The notes under the pieces: model-generated | What the model saw: only the letters and a program-made list of their open reading frames with translations | Database searches by the model: none | What the model was told of the DNA's origin: nothing | DNA from: JAMBLL01 sp964460075 | Lineage (GTDB): Bacteria > Actinomycetota > Acidimicrobiia > Spongiisociales > UBA5794 | Reading direction: 5' to 3' | NCBI GenBank assembly: GCA_964460075.1 | Contig: CAYWPC010000005.1 | Span: 34,117 to 98,116 of the forward strand | Length of the DNA: 64,000 nucleotides | Program-made: the position numbers and the translations under genes | Shown: one piece after another, positions 17,673-25,567 of the stretch | Numbering within the stretch: position 1 is the first letter of the stretch | Layout: every line of letters begins with the position of its first letter

Positions 17673-18685
17673 CAAGTTACGAAAGGGCCGGCGTCAGCCT
17701 CGACGCGGCAGATGAGCTCGTCGATCGCATCGCCTGGCGGGTGACGAGCACCTGGGGAGGGAACGTCGTTGGAGGCTTTGGAGGCTTTGCGGCCGGACTA
17801 CGGATTCCGCCAGGGTACGAGAACCCCATATTGATGATGTCGACCGACGGCGTCGGAACGAAAGCTGAGCTGGCCCGCCACGCTGGCCTACTCGAAGGTC
17901 TCGGCTACGACGTCGTAGCAATGGTTGCGGACGATCTCGCAGCTGCGGGTGCCCGCCCCATTGCGCTCACCGACTACATCGCCGTTGGGCACATGGACCT
18001 CGACCGCATCGAAACGATCGTGGAGTCGATCACCGACGCGTGCAACGAGTCAGACATCGCGTTGCTCGGAGGAGAAACGGCCGAGCATCCTGGTGTGATG
18101 GGACCCGATCAGTTCGACATGTCAGCTACGGCTCTCGGAATCGTCGAGGCTGGGGACGAAATCGACCCGCAGTCTGTCACCCCAGGTGATGTCATCGTCG
18201 GTGTACAGAGCCCAAACCTACGATCGAACGGCTTCTCACTCGTACGAGCCATTGCAGCCAAACACCTGCCACTCGACGCCCCGTTCCCAGACACGGACAT
18301 CCCAACGGCACACGTCCTCCTCGAACCAAGCATCGTCTATGCACCTTCCGTGCTGAACTTGCTCGCAAGAGTTCGCCCTCACGGTCTCTCCCACATCACC
18401 GGTGGAGGGCTCCCAGGCAACGTGATGCGAGTGCTCCCAGACAACACGAGAGCAATAATCGAACGCTCCCGGTGGGAGATACCCCACGTTTTCAACGTTC
18501 TCCAACATCTCGGCGATATCCCGCCAGAAGACATGTTCCGCACCTTCAACATGGGTATCGGCTTCACAGCCATCGTTGCTGAGGAGGACGTTGATGCGAC
18601 ACGCGCCGCATTCGAGTCAAGCGACCTCGAAGCCGCTGTCATCGGACAGATCATCGAAGGCACCAAGGGCGTGGAGCTCCGATGA
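17669..18685 (+). CDS. purM: Phosphoribosylformylglycinamidine cyclo-ligase
   Basis: PurM closes the imidazole ring, converting FGAM to AIR with ATP. The 338-residue protein shows VDRIAWRVTSTWGGNVVGGFGGF at the start, STDGVGTKAELA, and the diagnostic GGETAEHPGVMG motif. The GTG at 17669 overlaps the purF stop and matches family N-termini (TSYERAGVSLDAADELV); the 26 codons upstream in the same frame lie inside purF. It is not SelD, the selenophosphate synthetase of the same fold, because the PurM motifs are intact and the SelD catalytic Cys/Sec is absent. Confidence 0.97.
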   Translation: MTSYERAGVSLDAADELVDRIAWRVTSTWGGNVVGGFGGFAAGLRIPPGYENPILMMSTDGVGTKAELARHAGLLEGLGYDVVAMVADDLAAAGARPIALTDYIAVGHMDLDRIETIVESITDACNESDIALLGGETAEHPGVMGPDQFDMSATALGIVEAGDEIDPQSVTPGDVIVGVQSPNLRSNGFSLVRAIAAKHLPLDAPFPDTDIPTAHVLLEPSIVYAPSVLNLLARVRPHGLSHITGGGLPGNVMRVLPDNTRAIIERSRWEIPHVFNVLQHLGDIPPEDMFRTFNMGIGFTAIVAEEDVDATRAAFESSDLEAAVIGQIIEGTKGVELR

Positions 18686-18796
18686 CGTCACAACGACGAG
18701 CTACGGGTCGACTGTCAAAGTCCTCGCCCGTGTGGGACACTCCAACCAAGACCTTCTGATGCACAGACACACGCACCAACGATTGCCGAGGCGGAA

Positions 18797-19411
18797 ATGA
18801 CCGACGGATCTTCCCATCCAATCGACTTTAAGGTCCCCGTCGATGACGAGTACCGCAGCAGAGGGCTCGCAGCGCTCGGCTTAGTCGCGTTTGCCAAGGC
18901 TTTTCTGCTGATCCCTCACGTCTTCCTTCTGATCTTGTACGGAATCGTCGTGCAATTCGTGGTGTGGATCGGGTACTGGTACATCCTCATCACAGGTGCA
19001 AAGCCGTTCTGGATAGAGAACCTCGAGATGATCTTCCTCGAGTGGAGCAGCCGCGTCTTTGCCTGGTTCACGAGTACGACAGATGTGTTTCCGACGTACG
19101 GAACGGACGAGCACCACCCTGCGCAAGTGACCGTGGAGAAGGCACCCGATCCCCAGAGTCGGGTACTTGCAGTGCTCGGCATTCTCTTCATTCGCACGGC
19201 CCTCGCAATCCCTCATCTCTTCATCTTGGCTTGGTTGACGATCGGTACGCTCTTCCTGGCGTGGTACGGCTACCTAGCAATCCTTATCAACGGATCGCTG
19301 CCTCTGCCGCTTCACTACTATTTCGTTGGCTTTCATCGCTGGTGGGCCCGAACGTGGGGTTGGATAGCAGGGCTCACGGATCAATACCCGCCCTTCTCAC
19401 TCAAACCGTGA
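18797..19411 (+). CDS. DUF4389 membrane protein
   Basis: This 204-residue protein has two tandem copies of a membrane module: hydrophobic segments at about 28-62 and 120-160, each followed by a W-rich amphipathic part (FLEWSSRVFAWF, FHRWWARTWGW) and a short PxF or YPPF turn. The internal repeat and the DYPPF-like ends are typical of DUF4389 proteins, which have no established function and are frequent in actinobacteria. GAGGCGG gives a Shine-Dalgarno just upstream. It is convergent with the DUF4349 gene. A role in membrane organisation would be a guess. Confidence 0.8.
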   Translation: MTDGSSHPIDFKVPVDDEYRSRGLAALGLVAFAKAFLLIPHVFLLILYGIVVQFVVWIGYWYILITGAKPFWIENLEMIFLEWSSRVFAWFTSTTDVFPTYGTDEHHPAQVTVEKAPDPQSRVLAVLGILFIRTALAIPHLFILAWLTIGTLFLAWYGYLAILINGSLPLPLHYYFVGFHRWWARTWGWIAGLTDQYPPFSLKP

Positions 19412-19427
19412 TCACGCATCGGCAGGG

Positions 19428-20396
19428 TCACAGCTCGGCTGGGTCTTCCTTGCGCCGAAGCGACATGAACAGCCTCGTGATGCCGTAGACGAGCAGTGCG
19501 AGAATTCCGATTGGCACGATCACCGCAGTGGCGACGATCATGAAACTCACCGTTGCAAGAAGCACCGCACCTGCCTCATCGAAGGCCTGTGCAATCACAC
19601 CGGCGTCGACAGGCACAACCGAAGTGAATGACCCACCCGGAACTTCGGTGAGACCGATCCTCAGCGTCGCAAACTCGGTCCGGCTATCCAAGTATCGCAA
19701 TCGTCCCTCAATCCGCTCGACATTCAGGAGCACATCTTGCATTCGAGTCTGAACTGCGACGAGATCCTCGATCGTCGAGGCCTTCTCGAGGAGCCGTGCA
19801 TAAAACGCCTCTTGCTCACGCCAGTAGCTAAGGCGACCTTCGAGATCAACATACTCCTCAGTCACGTCCTGGCTCGACAGTGCAGACGCAATGTTCTCTC
19901 CCAGGTTGCCGATGCGCTCAACGGCGTCATCGAAGCGGTCACTCGGGATGCGAATCGCGAACCACCCAACGGCGTATCGCTCCTCGCCGTTCTCCTCGAT
20001 ACGCGACTCACCTGAGGCGACGTAGCCACCCAGGTCGGCGGCAATCGAACGGATCTGTGCGCTTGCTACGTTGAACGATCCCTGATCGATCCGCAACTCG
20101 ACGCTTCCGTCACGGATCACCCTCGTATCGATCGACTGGTCGTCGATCCTCTTGAACACGACGCCTGTGTCGTCTGCCACAACGCTGTATGAGCTGTCCT
20201 CGTCCGCGTACGACGCGAACTCTGTGGCAACCCCAGCATCGGGGCTCTGCGGCACCTCCGCATAGGCACCGGCCTCGAATCTGTCTCCTGCGCTTTCATT
20301 ACTACCAGAGCAGGCAGCCACGATCGCTGCAATCGCCAGTCCCACAACCACCAGCCATACCCTTCGTCGGATCCGTGATGTTTCTGCTGGCCTCAT
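19428..20396 (-). CDS. DUF4349 lipoprotein with C-terminal membrane anchor
   Basis: This 322-residue exported protein starts with a basic region, a hydrophobic segment and the lipobox IVAAC at about residues 25-29. A DUF4349 domain follows (SVELRIDQGSFNVASAQIRSIAADLGGYVASG through RLRYLDSRTEFATLRI), including a probable coiled coil around DLEGRLSYWREQEAFYARLLEKA. A membrane helix near 280-310 and a basic tail close the protein. DUF4349 proteins are surface or envelope proteins of unknown function. The gene is divergent from the crotonase gene. Confidence 0.85.
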   Translation of the reverse strand: MRPAETSRIRRRVWLVVVGLAIAAIVAACSGSNESAGDRFEAGAYAEVPQSPDAGVATEFASYADEDSSYSVVADDTGVVFKRIDDQSIDTRVIRDGSVELRIDQGSFNVASAQIRSIAADLGGYVASGESRIEENGEERYAVGWFAIRIPSDRFDDAVERIGNLGENIASALSSQDVTEEYVDLEGRLSYWREQEAFYARLLEKASTIEDLVAVQTRMQDVLLNVERIEGRLRYLDSRTEFATLRIGLTEVPGGSFTSVVPVDAGVIAQAFDEAGAVLLATVSFMIVATAVIVPIGILALLVYGITRLFMSLRRKEDPAEL

Positions 20397-20494
20397 GTCT
20401 CACTCCGTTCGTTACCGCCCGGCTTCCCAACCGGCTACCGCTACGACGGTCAACGAACCAAGTTCGGTTCCTCACATCCGTCTACCCTCATGAC

Positions 20495-21352
20495 ATGCCT
20501 CGCTCGACTATCCCCACATCAGACGTCATCACCGTCGAATTCGTCGGCCACGTTGCCACGGTTTGGCTCGACCGTCCGGACCAGCGCAACGCTTTCGCCC
20601 AAGACTTCTGGGACGATCTGCCAGACATAATGAGCTCCCTCGCACGCGACGATGAGACGCGGGCCATCGTCATCGCTGCGGTGGGCTCGTCCTTCACCGT
20701 CGGTATCGATCTCAAGGCCTTCGGACCAATGTTCATGAGCGGTGGCGCCGCTTCGTCCGACATCGGCCAGCCCGGATCAGATGTCGGGCGCCGCATGAGG
20801 CTGTATCACTCGATCAAGAAACTCCAAGGCGCCTTCACCTCCATAGCGCAATGCCCGAAGCCGGTGATCGCCGCCATCCATGGCCACTGCATCGGTGCAG
20901 GAATCGACCTCATAACAGCCTGTGACATCCGATTCGCAGCATCCGACGCCACGTTCTCCGTTCGCGAGACCCGGATCGCAATGGTTGCCGATGTGGGGAC
21001 GATGCAGCGGCTCCCAAAGATCATCAACCCTGGCCACCTCGCTGAGATCGTCTACACAGGGCGAGACTTCGACGCAACAGAGGCCGAAAACATCGGCTTG
21101 GTGACGAGAGTGCTCACCAACGCCGAGGCCACCCAAGCCGAGGCAGCGTCCGTCGCTCGGCAGATCGCAGCGAACTCACCGCTCGCGGTGCAAGGATCCA
21201 AGGCGGTTCTGGCTGCCGAAGAGGGGATGTCTACGGGTGACGCCCTCGACCATGTGGCCCTGTGGAATGCCGCGTTCATCCAGTCGAACGACGTTCAAGA
21301 AGCCGTCACGGCCTTCATCGAGAAGCGTCAACCAGAATTCACAGGAGAGTGA
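20495..21352 (+). CDS. Crotonase-family protein, dienoyl-CoA isomerase-like
   Basis: This 285-residue enoyl-CoA hydratase/isomerase superfamily protein has the oxyanion-hole segments (VGIDLKAF and AAIHGHCIGAGID). The stretch RETRIAMVADVGTMQRLPK resembles delta3,5-delta2,4-dienoyl-CoA isomerase: a Glu and an Asp eight residues apart occupy the positions of the two catalytic acids of that enzyme. It probably shifts double bonds or hydrates acyl-CoAs in beta-oxidation. The ATG at 20495 matches family N-termini; the longer open frame overlaps the DUF4349 gene start and is not protein-like there. Confidence 0.88.
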   Translation: MPRSTIPTSDVITVEFVGHVATVWLDRPDQRNAFAQDFWDDLPDIMSSLARDDETRAIVIAAVGSSFTVGIDLKAFGPMFMSGGAASSDIGQPGSDVGRRMRLYHSIKKLQGAFTSIAQCPKPVIAAIHGHCIGAGIDLITACDIRFAASDATFSVRETRIAMVADVGTMQRLPKIINPGHLAEIVYTGRDFDATEAENIGLVTRVLTNAEATQAEAASVARQIAANSPLAVQGSKAVLAAEEGMSTGDALDHVALWNAAFIQSNDVQEAVTAFIEKRQPEFTGE

Positions 21353-21517
21353 CTGCGGCCACCCATCTCGCCGCATGATCTCGCGCTTGTCTTGCCAGGT
21401 ACCATGGGGACATGAACCGGACACCTCGACACCATCGACGTCATCTCTTCGCAGCGCCGTAGGTGATCCGCGCACGCCTGCAGGACAACACATTTTCTAC
21501 ATCAACGGAGAGAAGAG

Positions 21518-22786
21518 ATGACAGATCTTCAGACACGATTCCATGACATCATCGCCCCGGTGATCACGTTCGACTACGAGACGGAGATCATTGAAGGCAA
21601 GGGTAGTTGGGTGACCGGTGCCGACGGCAAGCAGTATCTCGACTTTGCTTGTGGCATCGCAACCACGAACCTCGGCCATCGGCCAGACGCCGTCGCCGCT
21701 GCAGCTTCAGCGCAGCTCAACAAGCTATGGCACGCAGGTGGGGCATTCCTCTACGAACCGATCGTCACCGCAGCCGAGAACATCGTGGGTATTGCTCCAG
21801 AGGGTATCGACAAGGTCCTGTTCATGAACTCTGGTGCAGAAGCAGTCGAGGCGTCGGTAAAGCTCGCCAGGAAGGTCAGCGGCCGCCAAGGTATCGTCAC
21901 ATTCCGCGGCGGCTTCCACGGTCGCACGATGGGTTCGGTCACCTACACAACGTCGAAGGCGAAGTACCGCCAGGGCTACCACCCGCTCGTCCCATCCACA
22001 TTCGTGACACCATTTCCTCACCCGTTTAGCTGGGGCATGAGCCAGGAGGAGGCGAACGCATACGCGTTGCGTGAACTTGAGTTCAAGTTCAAGTTCGAGG
22101 TGACTCCCGGTGAGATCGCGGCATTCCTCGTCGAGCCGATGCAAGGTGAGGGCGGCTACTACCCGGCAAGCCACGAGTTCATCCACGCATTGCGCTCCAT
22201 TGCCGATGAACACGGCATCCTCCTCATCGTCGACGAGGTCCAGACCGGATTTGGTAGGACCGGTGACTGGTTCACGAGCCAGGTGTACGACCTCAGACCC
22301 GACGTTCTCGTCATGGGGAAGGCGATCGCCAACGGTCTACCGTTGTCGGCAGTCGGAGCCTCGGCCGAGATTCTCGAAGCCTGGCGACCAGGTTCGCACG
22401 GCACCACGTTCGGAGGAAATCCGGTGTCCTGTGCAGCCTCGGCAGCCGTCGTGGACGAGCTTCGCGGTGTACTACCAGGCGTCAACCGACTGTCGGACTA
22501 CTCGCTGTCACGTTGGAACGAACTCAAGGAGCAGCACCGAACGATTGGGGACGTACGCGGACTCGGCCTGATGATCGGAATCGAGTTGGTCACGAAAGGC
22601 AACACACCGGATCCCAACGCGTTCGCTGCGATCTCTTCGTACGCATTCGAGGCAGGAATGTTCATCCTGAATTGTGGGCCAGACGGGAACGTCATCCGGT
22701 TCATCCCGCCACTCAACGTCTCACAGGATGATCTCGACAAAGGTATCGACATCCTCGCAGCGGGAATCGCTTCGTACGAGGGGTGA
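21518..22786 (+). CDS. Class III aminotransferase (4-aminobutyrate/acetylornithine type)
   Basis: This 422-residue PLP enzyme of fold type I transfers an amino group from an omega-amino donor. Visible features are the NSGAEAVEASVKLAR phosphate-binding stretch, FHGRTMGS, the VDEVQTGFGRTG motif and the PLP lysine in LVMGKAIANGLPL near residue 268. The sequence is closest in style to GABA or related aminotransferases, but substrate cannot be fixed. GGAGAGAAG precedes the ATG. A strong hairpin terminator lies 30 bases after the stop, so the gene is probably the end of its transcript. Confidence 0.9.
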   Translation: MTDLQTRFHDIIAPVITFDYETEIIEGKGSWVTGADGKQYLDFACGIATTNLGHRPDAVAAAASAQLNKLWHAGGAFLYEPIVTAAENIVGIAPEGIDKVLFMNSGAEAVEASVKLARKVSGRQGIVTFRGGFHGRTMGSVTYTTSKAKYRQGYHPLVPSTFVTPFPHPFSWGMSQEEANAYALRELEFKFKFEVTPGEIAAFLVEPMQGEGGYYPASHEFIHALRSIADEHGILLIVDEVQTGFGRTGDWFTSQVYDLRPDVLVMGKAIANGLPLSAVGASAEILEAWRPGSHGTTFGGNPVSCAASAAVVDELRGVLPGVNRLSDYSLSRWNELKEQHRTIGDVRGLGLMIGIELVTKGNTPDPNAFAAISSYAFEAGMFILNCGPDGNVIRFIPPLNVSQDDLDKGIDILAAGIASYEG

Positions 22787-22816
22787 CTCGCCACGTCGAT
22801 CGACGCGACAATCATG

Positions 22817-22853
22817 TGAAGAAGGGGTGCCCTCTACGGGCACCCCTTCTTCA
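22817..22853. terminator. Bidirectional hairpin terminator
   Basis: A perfect 15-bp inverted repeat (TGAAGAAGGGGTGCC and its complement) with a seven-base loop lies between the convergent aminotransferase and small zinc protein genes. The stem has a GC-rich core with A/T-rich outer pairs, so either strand would give a GC stem ending in a run with U. It is well placed to stop both transcripts. Confidence 0.85.
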
Positions 22854-22897
22854 TGCATGAACTTGATTCCTGGGTGGTTCGTATCGAGTAGCCGTGC

Positions 22898-23089
22898 CTA
22901 CTCGTCAGAATTCAGGACGCCGCGTAGACGAGGATATCGCACGGGCCGGTGCGTGTGGCAGAACTCGGCTCGATTGTATTTCGAGAGCCTCGTATCGCAG
23001 TTCGGGCTCTCGCAGGTTCGATCCTCGTCGTAGGTTTTAGGACGGCGGGATCTGCCCTTCGGACGCGATGCCTTGAGGATGTCAGACAT
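22898..23089 (-). CDS. Small zinc-binding protein of unknown function
   Basis: This 63-residue basic protein has a likely zinc site formed by C26, C31, C44 and H47 (CESPNC then CHTH). The core TRLSKYNRAEFCHTHRP is a pattern seen in small conserved actinobacterial proteins, usually unnamed. AGAAAGG lies about ten bases before the ATG. It is downstream of, and in the same direction as, the Lnt-like gene with a 104-base gap. The paired Cys/His residues and basic ends suggest a nucleic-acid-binding role, which is inference. Confidence 0.75.
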   Translation of the reverse strand: MSDILKASRPKGRSRRPKTYDEDRTCESPNCDTRLSKYNRAEFCHTHRPVRYPRLRGVLNSDE

Positions 23090-23193
23090 AGGTTTTGTGC
23101 CTTTCTACGTTCTATTGATCAGGCACTCCTGCTGGGTGCGTTAGCCGCGGCAAGAGCGCCAAGAGGTTTCGGCATGACGCATTCTACCCGGAC

Positions 23194-24705
23194 CTATCTG
23201 GAATGTGCAAGGCCGGTTCGCGGCTCTCGACGTTCACCACGGACAATGTCACCACCCCTGATACCGGGGAGTGCCAATGCCCCGAGAGCACCAAGCATTG
23301 CAAGGAACGCTAGCCAGTCGCCAAAACGCACCCAGATCGTCTGTCCGTTGGCGTTGAATTGCAAGACTCCATACAACACCGTCTCATCGAGCAGTTCGGT
23401 TCGGTTGGATGTCGCCCCTTCGGCTTTGATGAAGGTGGACTTCCCCGTTATCGAGGCATACGCGGTGTCGAATCCGACTGCCGCTGCGTTGACGCGTACC
23501 ATCCCGATGGCCTGATCCGACGCAGCAGAGTCGCCAAAGCTCGACGTGTTCGTCGAAACAGCCATCACCTCCGCGCCTGCGCGGGCGATCGATCGCATGC
23601 TTCGCGCGAACGAGCCCTCGAATGAGATGACCGATCCGAGATTTCCGAACGCTGTTGGGAACACGACAGGTTCAGCACCTCTGATCATGTCACGTGGCAC
23701 CTGGTCGAGTTGGGGTATGAAGTCAAGCAATCCACGCAACGGCACGTACTCACCGAAGGGGACCGGATGTCGCTTCCAATACTCCCCAACCTTGACGCCT
23801 TCAGGGGAGTACAGGACGTTGACATTCAGGAACTCCTCGCTGCTGACCAGCCTCGTTCCTGAGATCAACATGTATGCATCGAGTCTGCGTGCCTCCTCGA
23901 TTATCGCCTTTCGGACCTCGTCGTTGCCCTCCGGCTCGTACGGTGTAGCTGTGGAGTTCTCCGGCCAAATCACGAAGTCGACCGCTCCAGCTGGAATCGA
24001 TCGTGTCAGTTCGAGGTGGCTCTGGTAAATGCGTTGGTTCTCGTTCTGACATCGGACCATCGGGCATGGAGACGAACCCTGAACAATCGCCGTCCTCCAC
24101 ACCTGCGCGCCAGGGGTTGGGGGAAAGAGAAAGCCGGCGATGATGACGAGAATCGTGACCACCGAGGGGTCAACAGCAAGTCTCCACTCTTTATGCGACT
24201 CGATGACGAGAGCGAGACCCACGGCAACACCAACAACAAGCACCGTCCAACCCGATGGACCGATCCATTGCACCGACCCCGACGCCCCAGGTAAGCCGGC
24301 TGCTGGGTAGCCAATATCGCCCCACGGAAACCCACCAAATGGAAACCGTCCACGAACATACTCCATGCCGGCCCATCCCCCGACAGCGATAAGCCACCAC
24401 CGCCACGCAGGCCACAGTCGAAACGTCCAAATTGCAATCGCGTAGACAGCCGTGAACGATCCCATCAGAATCACGAGCGGGAACCAGGCCACGACCCCCA
24501 GCATCATCAGCCACCAAAGCAACAATCCGAAAAATGTCGCGCCCCATCCAAAACCGAGCATGATCGCCGTCGATGGACGTTCCACGGACCGTATTGCAAG
24601 AAAGAACGGCACGGGGGCGACGAACGCAAGGGGCGCCCAACCAAGTGGAGGGAACGCTGCCCACATGAGAAGTGAGCTCAGGGCAACAAGGGCAACAGGC
24701 ACCAT
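23194..24705 (-). CDS. lnt: Apolipoprotein N-acyltransferase homologue with Ser at the nucleophile position
   Basis: This 503-residue protein has several N-terminal membrane helices followed by a nitrilase-fold domain, as in Lnt, the enzyme that adds the third acyl chain to lipoproteins. E249 (WPENS) and K311 (YWKRHPVPFGEYVP) match two of the catalytic triad. The third position, normally Cys in an ICYE or ICFE motif, is S361 here (VISFEGSF, codon TCA at 23623-23625), and no other Cys is near. The protein may be inactive, use Ser, or have another role. ATG 24703-24705 begins the hydrophobic region; upstream codons overlap the IMPase gene. Confidence 0.85.
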   Translation of the reverse strand: MVPVALVALSSLLMWAAFPPLGWAPLAFVAPVPFFLAIRSVERPSTAIMLGFGWGATFFGLLLWWLMMLGVVAWFPLVILMGSFTAVYAIAIWTFRLWPAWRWWLIAVGGWAGMEYVRGRFPFGGFPWGDIGYPAAGLPGASGSVQWIGPSGWTVLVVGVAVGLALVIESHKEWRLAVDPSVVTILVIIAGFLFPPTPGAQVWRTAIVQGSSPCPMVRCQNENQRIYQSHLELTRSIPAGAVDFVIWPENSTATPYEPEGNDEVRKAIIEEARRLDAYMLISGTRLVSSEEFLNVNVLYSPEGVKVGEYWKRHPVPFGEYVPLRGLLDFIPQLDQVPRDMIRGAEPVVFPTAFGNLGSVISFEGSFARSMRSIARAGAEVMAVSTNTSSFGDSAASDQAIGMVRVNAAAVGFDTAYASITGKSTFIKAEGATSNRTELLDETVLYGVLQFNANGQTIWVRFGDWLAFLAMLGALGALALPGIRGGDIVRGERREPRTGLAHSR

Positions 24706-24775
24706 GGCGGCAGAGCATAGGCTTCGATCAGCCGTTCCCACCCAGGTGCGCGACGATGCCGATACCATCTGGCTC

Positions 24776-25567
24776 ATGGACGACCTACACCTCGCGATCT
24801 CGGCTGCACGCGCTGGCGCCAACATCGTGAAAGCTGCATTCGGCAATCCTCACACCGCTCGCTACAAGGGGAAGTTCGATCCCGTAACAGCGATTGACGA
24901 AGCCTCGGAGGCAGCGATCCTCGCGGTTATCCGCAATGCCAGACCCAGCGACGGAGTGATGGCAGAAGAGAGCGGCGGGACCGCGCACTCTGGGAGGCAC
25001 TGGATCGTGGACCCGCTAGACGGAACCGTAAACTTTGTCCACGGCTTACCTCACGTATCGGTCTCAGTTGCCCTCTACGATGGCGATCGCGGGCTGGTCG
25101 GTGTCGTATACGACCCACTCAGAGACGAATTGTTCAGCGCGATCGAAGGTGGCGGAGCGCATTGCAACGGCCACAGCATCTCGGTTTCGACCGTCGGTCA
25201 CCTCGGCAAGGCGATTGTCGCAACCGGTTTCCCCTACGACCACGACGTGTACGCCGACTCTCTCTCGGTCGTAATACGTGAAATGCTGCGTGAGGTCAAC
25301 GGCATCCGCCGTATGGGATCGGCCGCACTCGATCTCGCCTGGGTTGCGTCAGGTCGCTACGACGCGTATTGGGAACTCGGGATTGCGCCGTGGGATGGCG
25401 CGGCCGGGATCATCCTGGTTCGCGAAGCCGGAGGCGAAGTCACCGATCCACACGGACGGCCGACGACGCCTTCAATGGGACTCGTAGTCGCCTCGAACAC
25501 GCTGCTCCACGAGCCGTTCCGACGCATCGTCGAGACTTGGATTCCTCCCCACCTCGTATCCCCGTGA
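24776..25567 (+). CDS. Inositol monophosphatase family protein
   Basis: This 263-residue Mg-dependent phosphatase could act on inositol phosphate, histidinol phosphate or a related sugar phosphate. The three metal-site motifs are present: MAEESGG, WIVDPLDGTVNF and PWDGAAG. The ATG at 24776 matches family starts (MDDLHLAISAARAGANIV); the upstream frame runs antisense to the Lnt-like gene. It overlaps the following amidohydrolase by four bases (GTGA). Which substrate it prefers cannot be decided by motif alone. Confidence 0.9.
   Translation: MDDLHLAISAARAGANIVKAAFGNPHTARYKGKFDPVTAIDEASEAAILAVIRNARPSDGVMAEESGGTAHSGRHWIVDPLDGTVNFVHGLPHVSVSVALYDGDRGLVGVVYDPLRDELFSAIEGGGAHCNGHSISVSTVGHLGKAIVATGFPYDHDVYADSLSVVIREMLREVNGIRRMGSAALDLAWVASGRYDAYWELGIAPWDGAAGIILVREAGGEVTDPHGRPTTPSMGLVVASNTLLHEPFRRIVETWIPPHLVSP

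Noticed and set aside
17669..18685. purM as a selD (selenophosphate synthetase) candidate
   Set aside because: The GGETAEHPGVMG and TSTWGGNVVGGFGGF motifs are those of PurM, and it follows purF directly.
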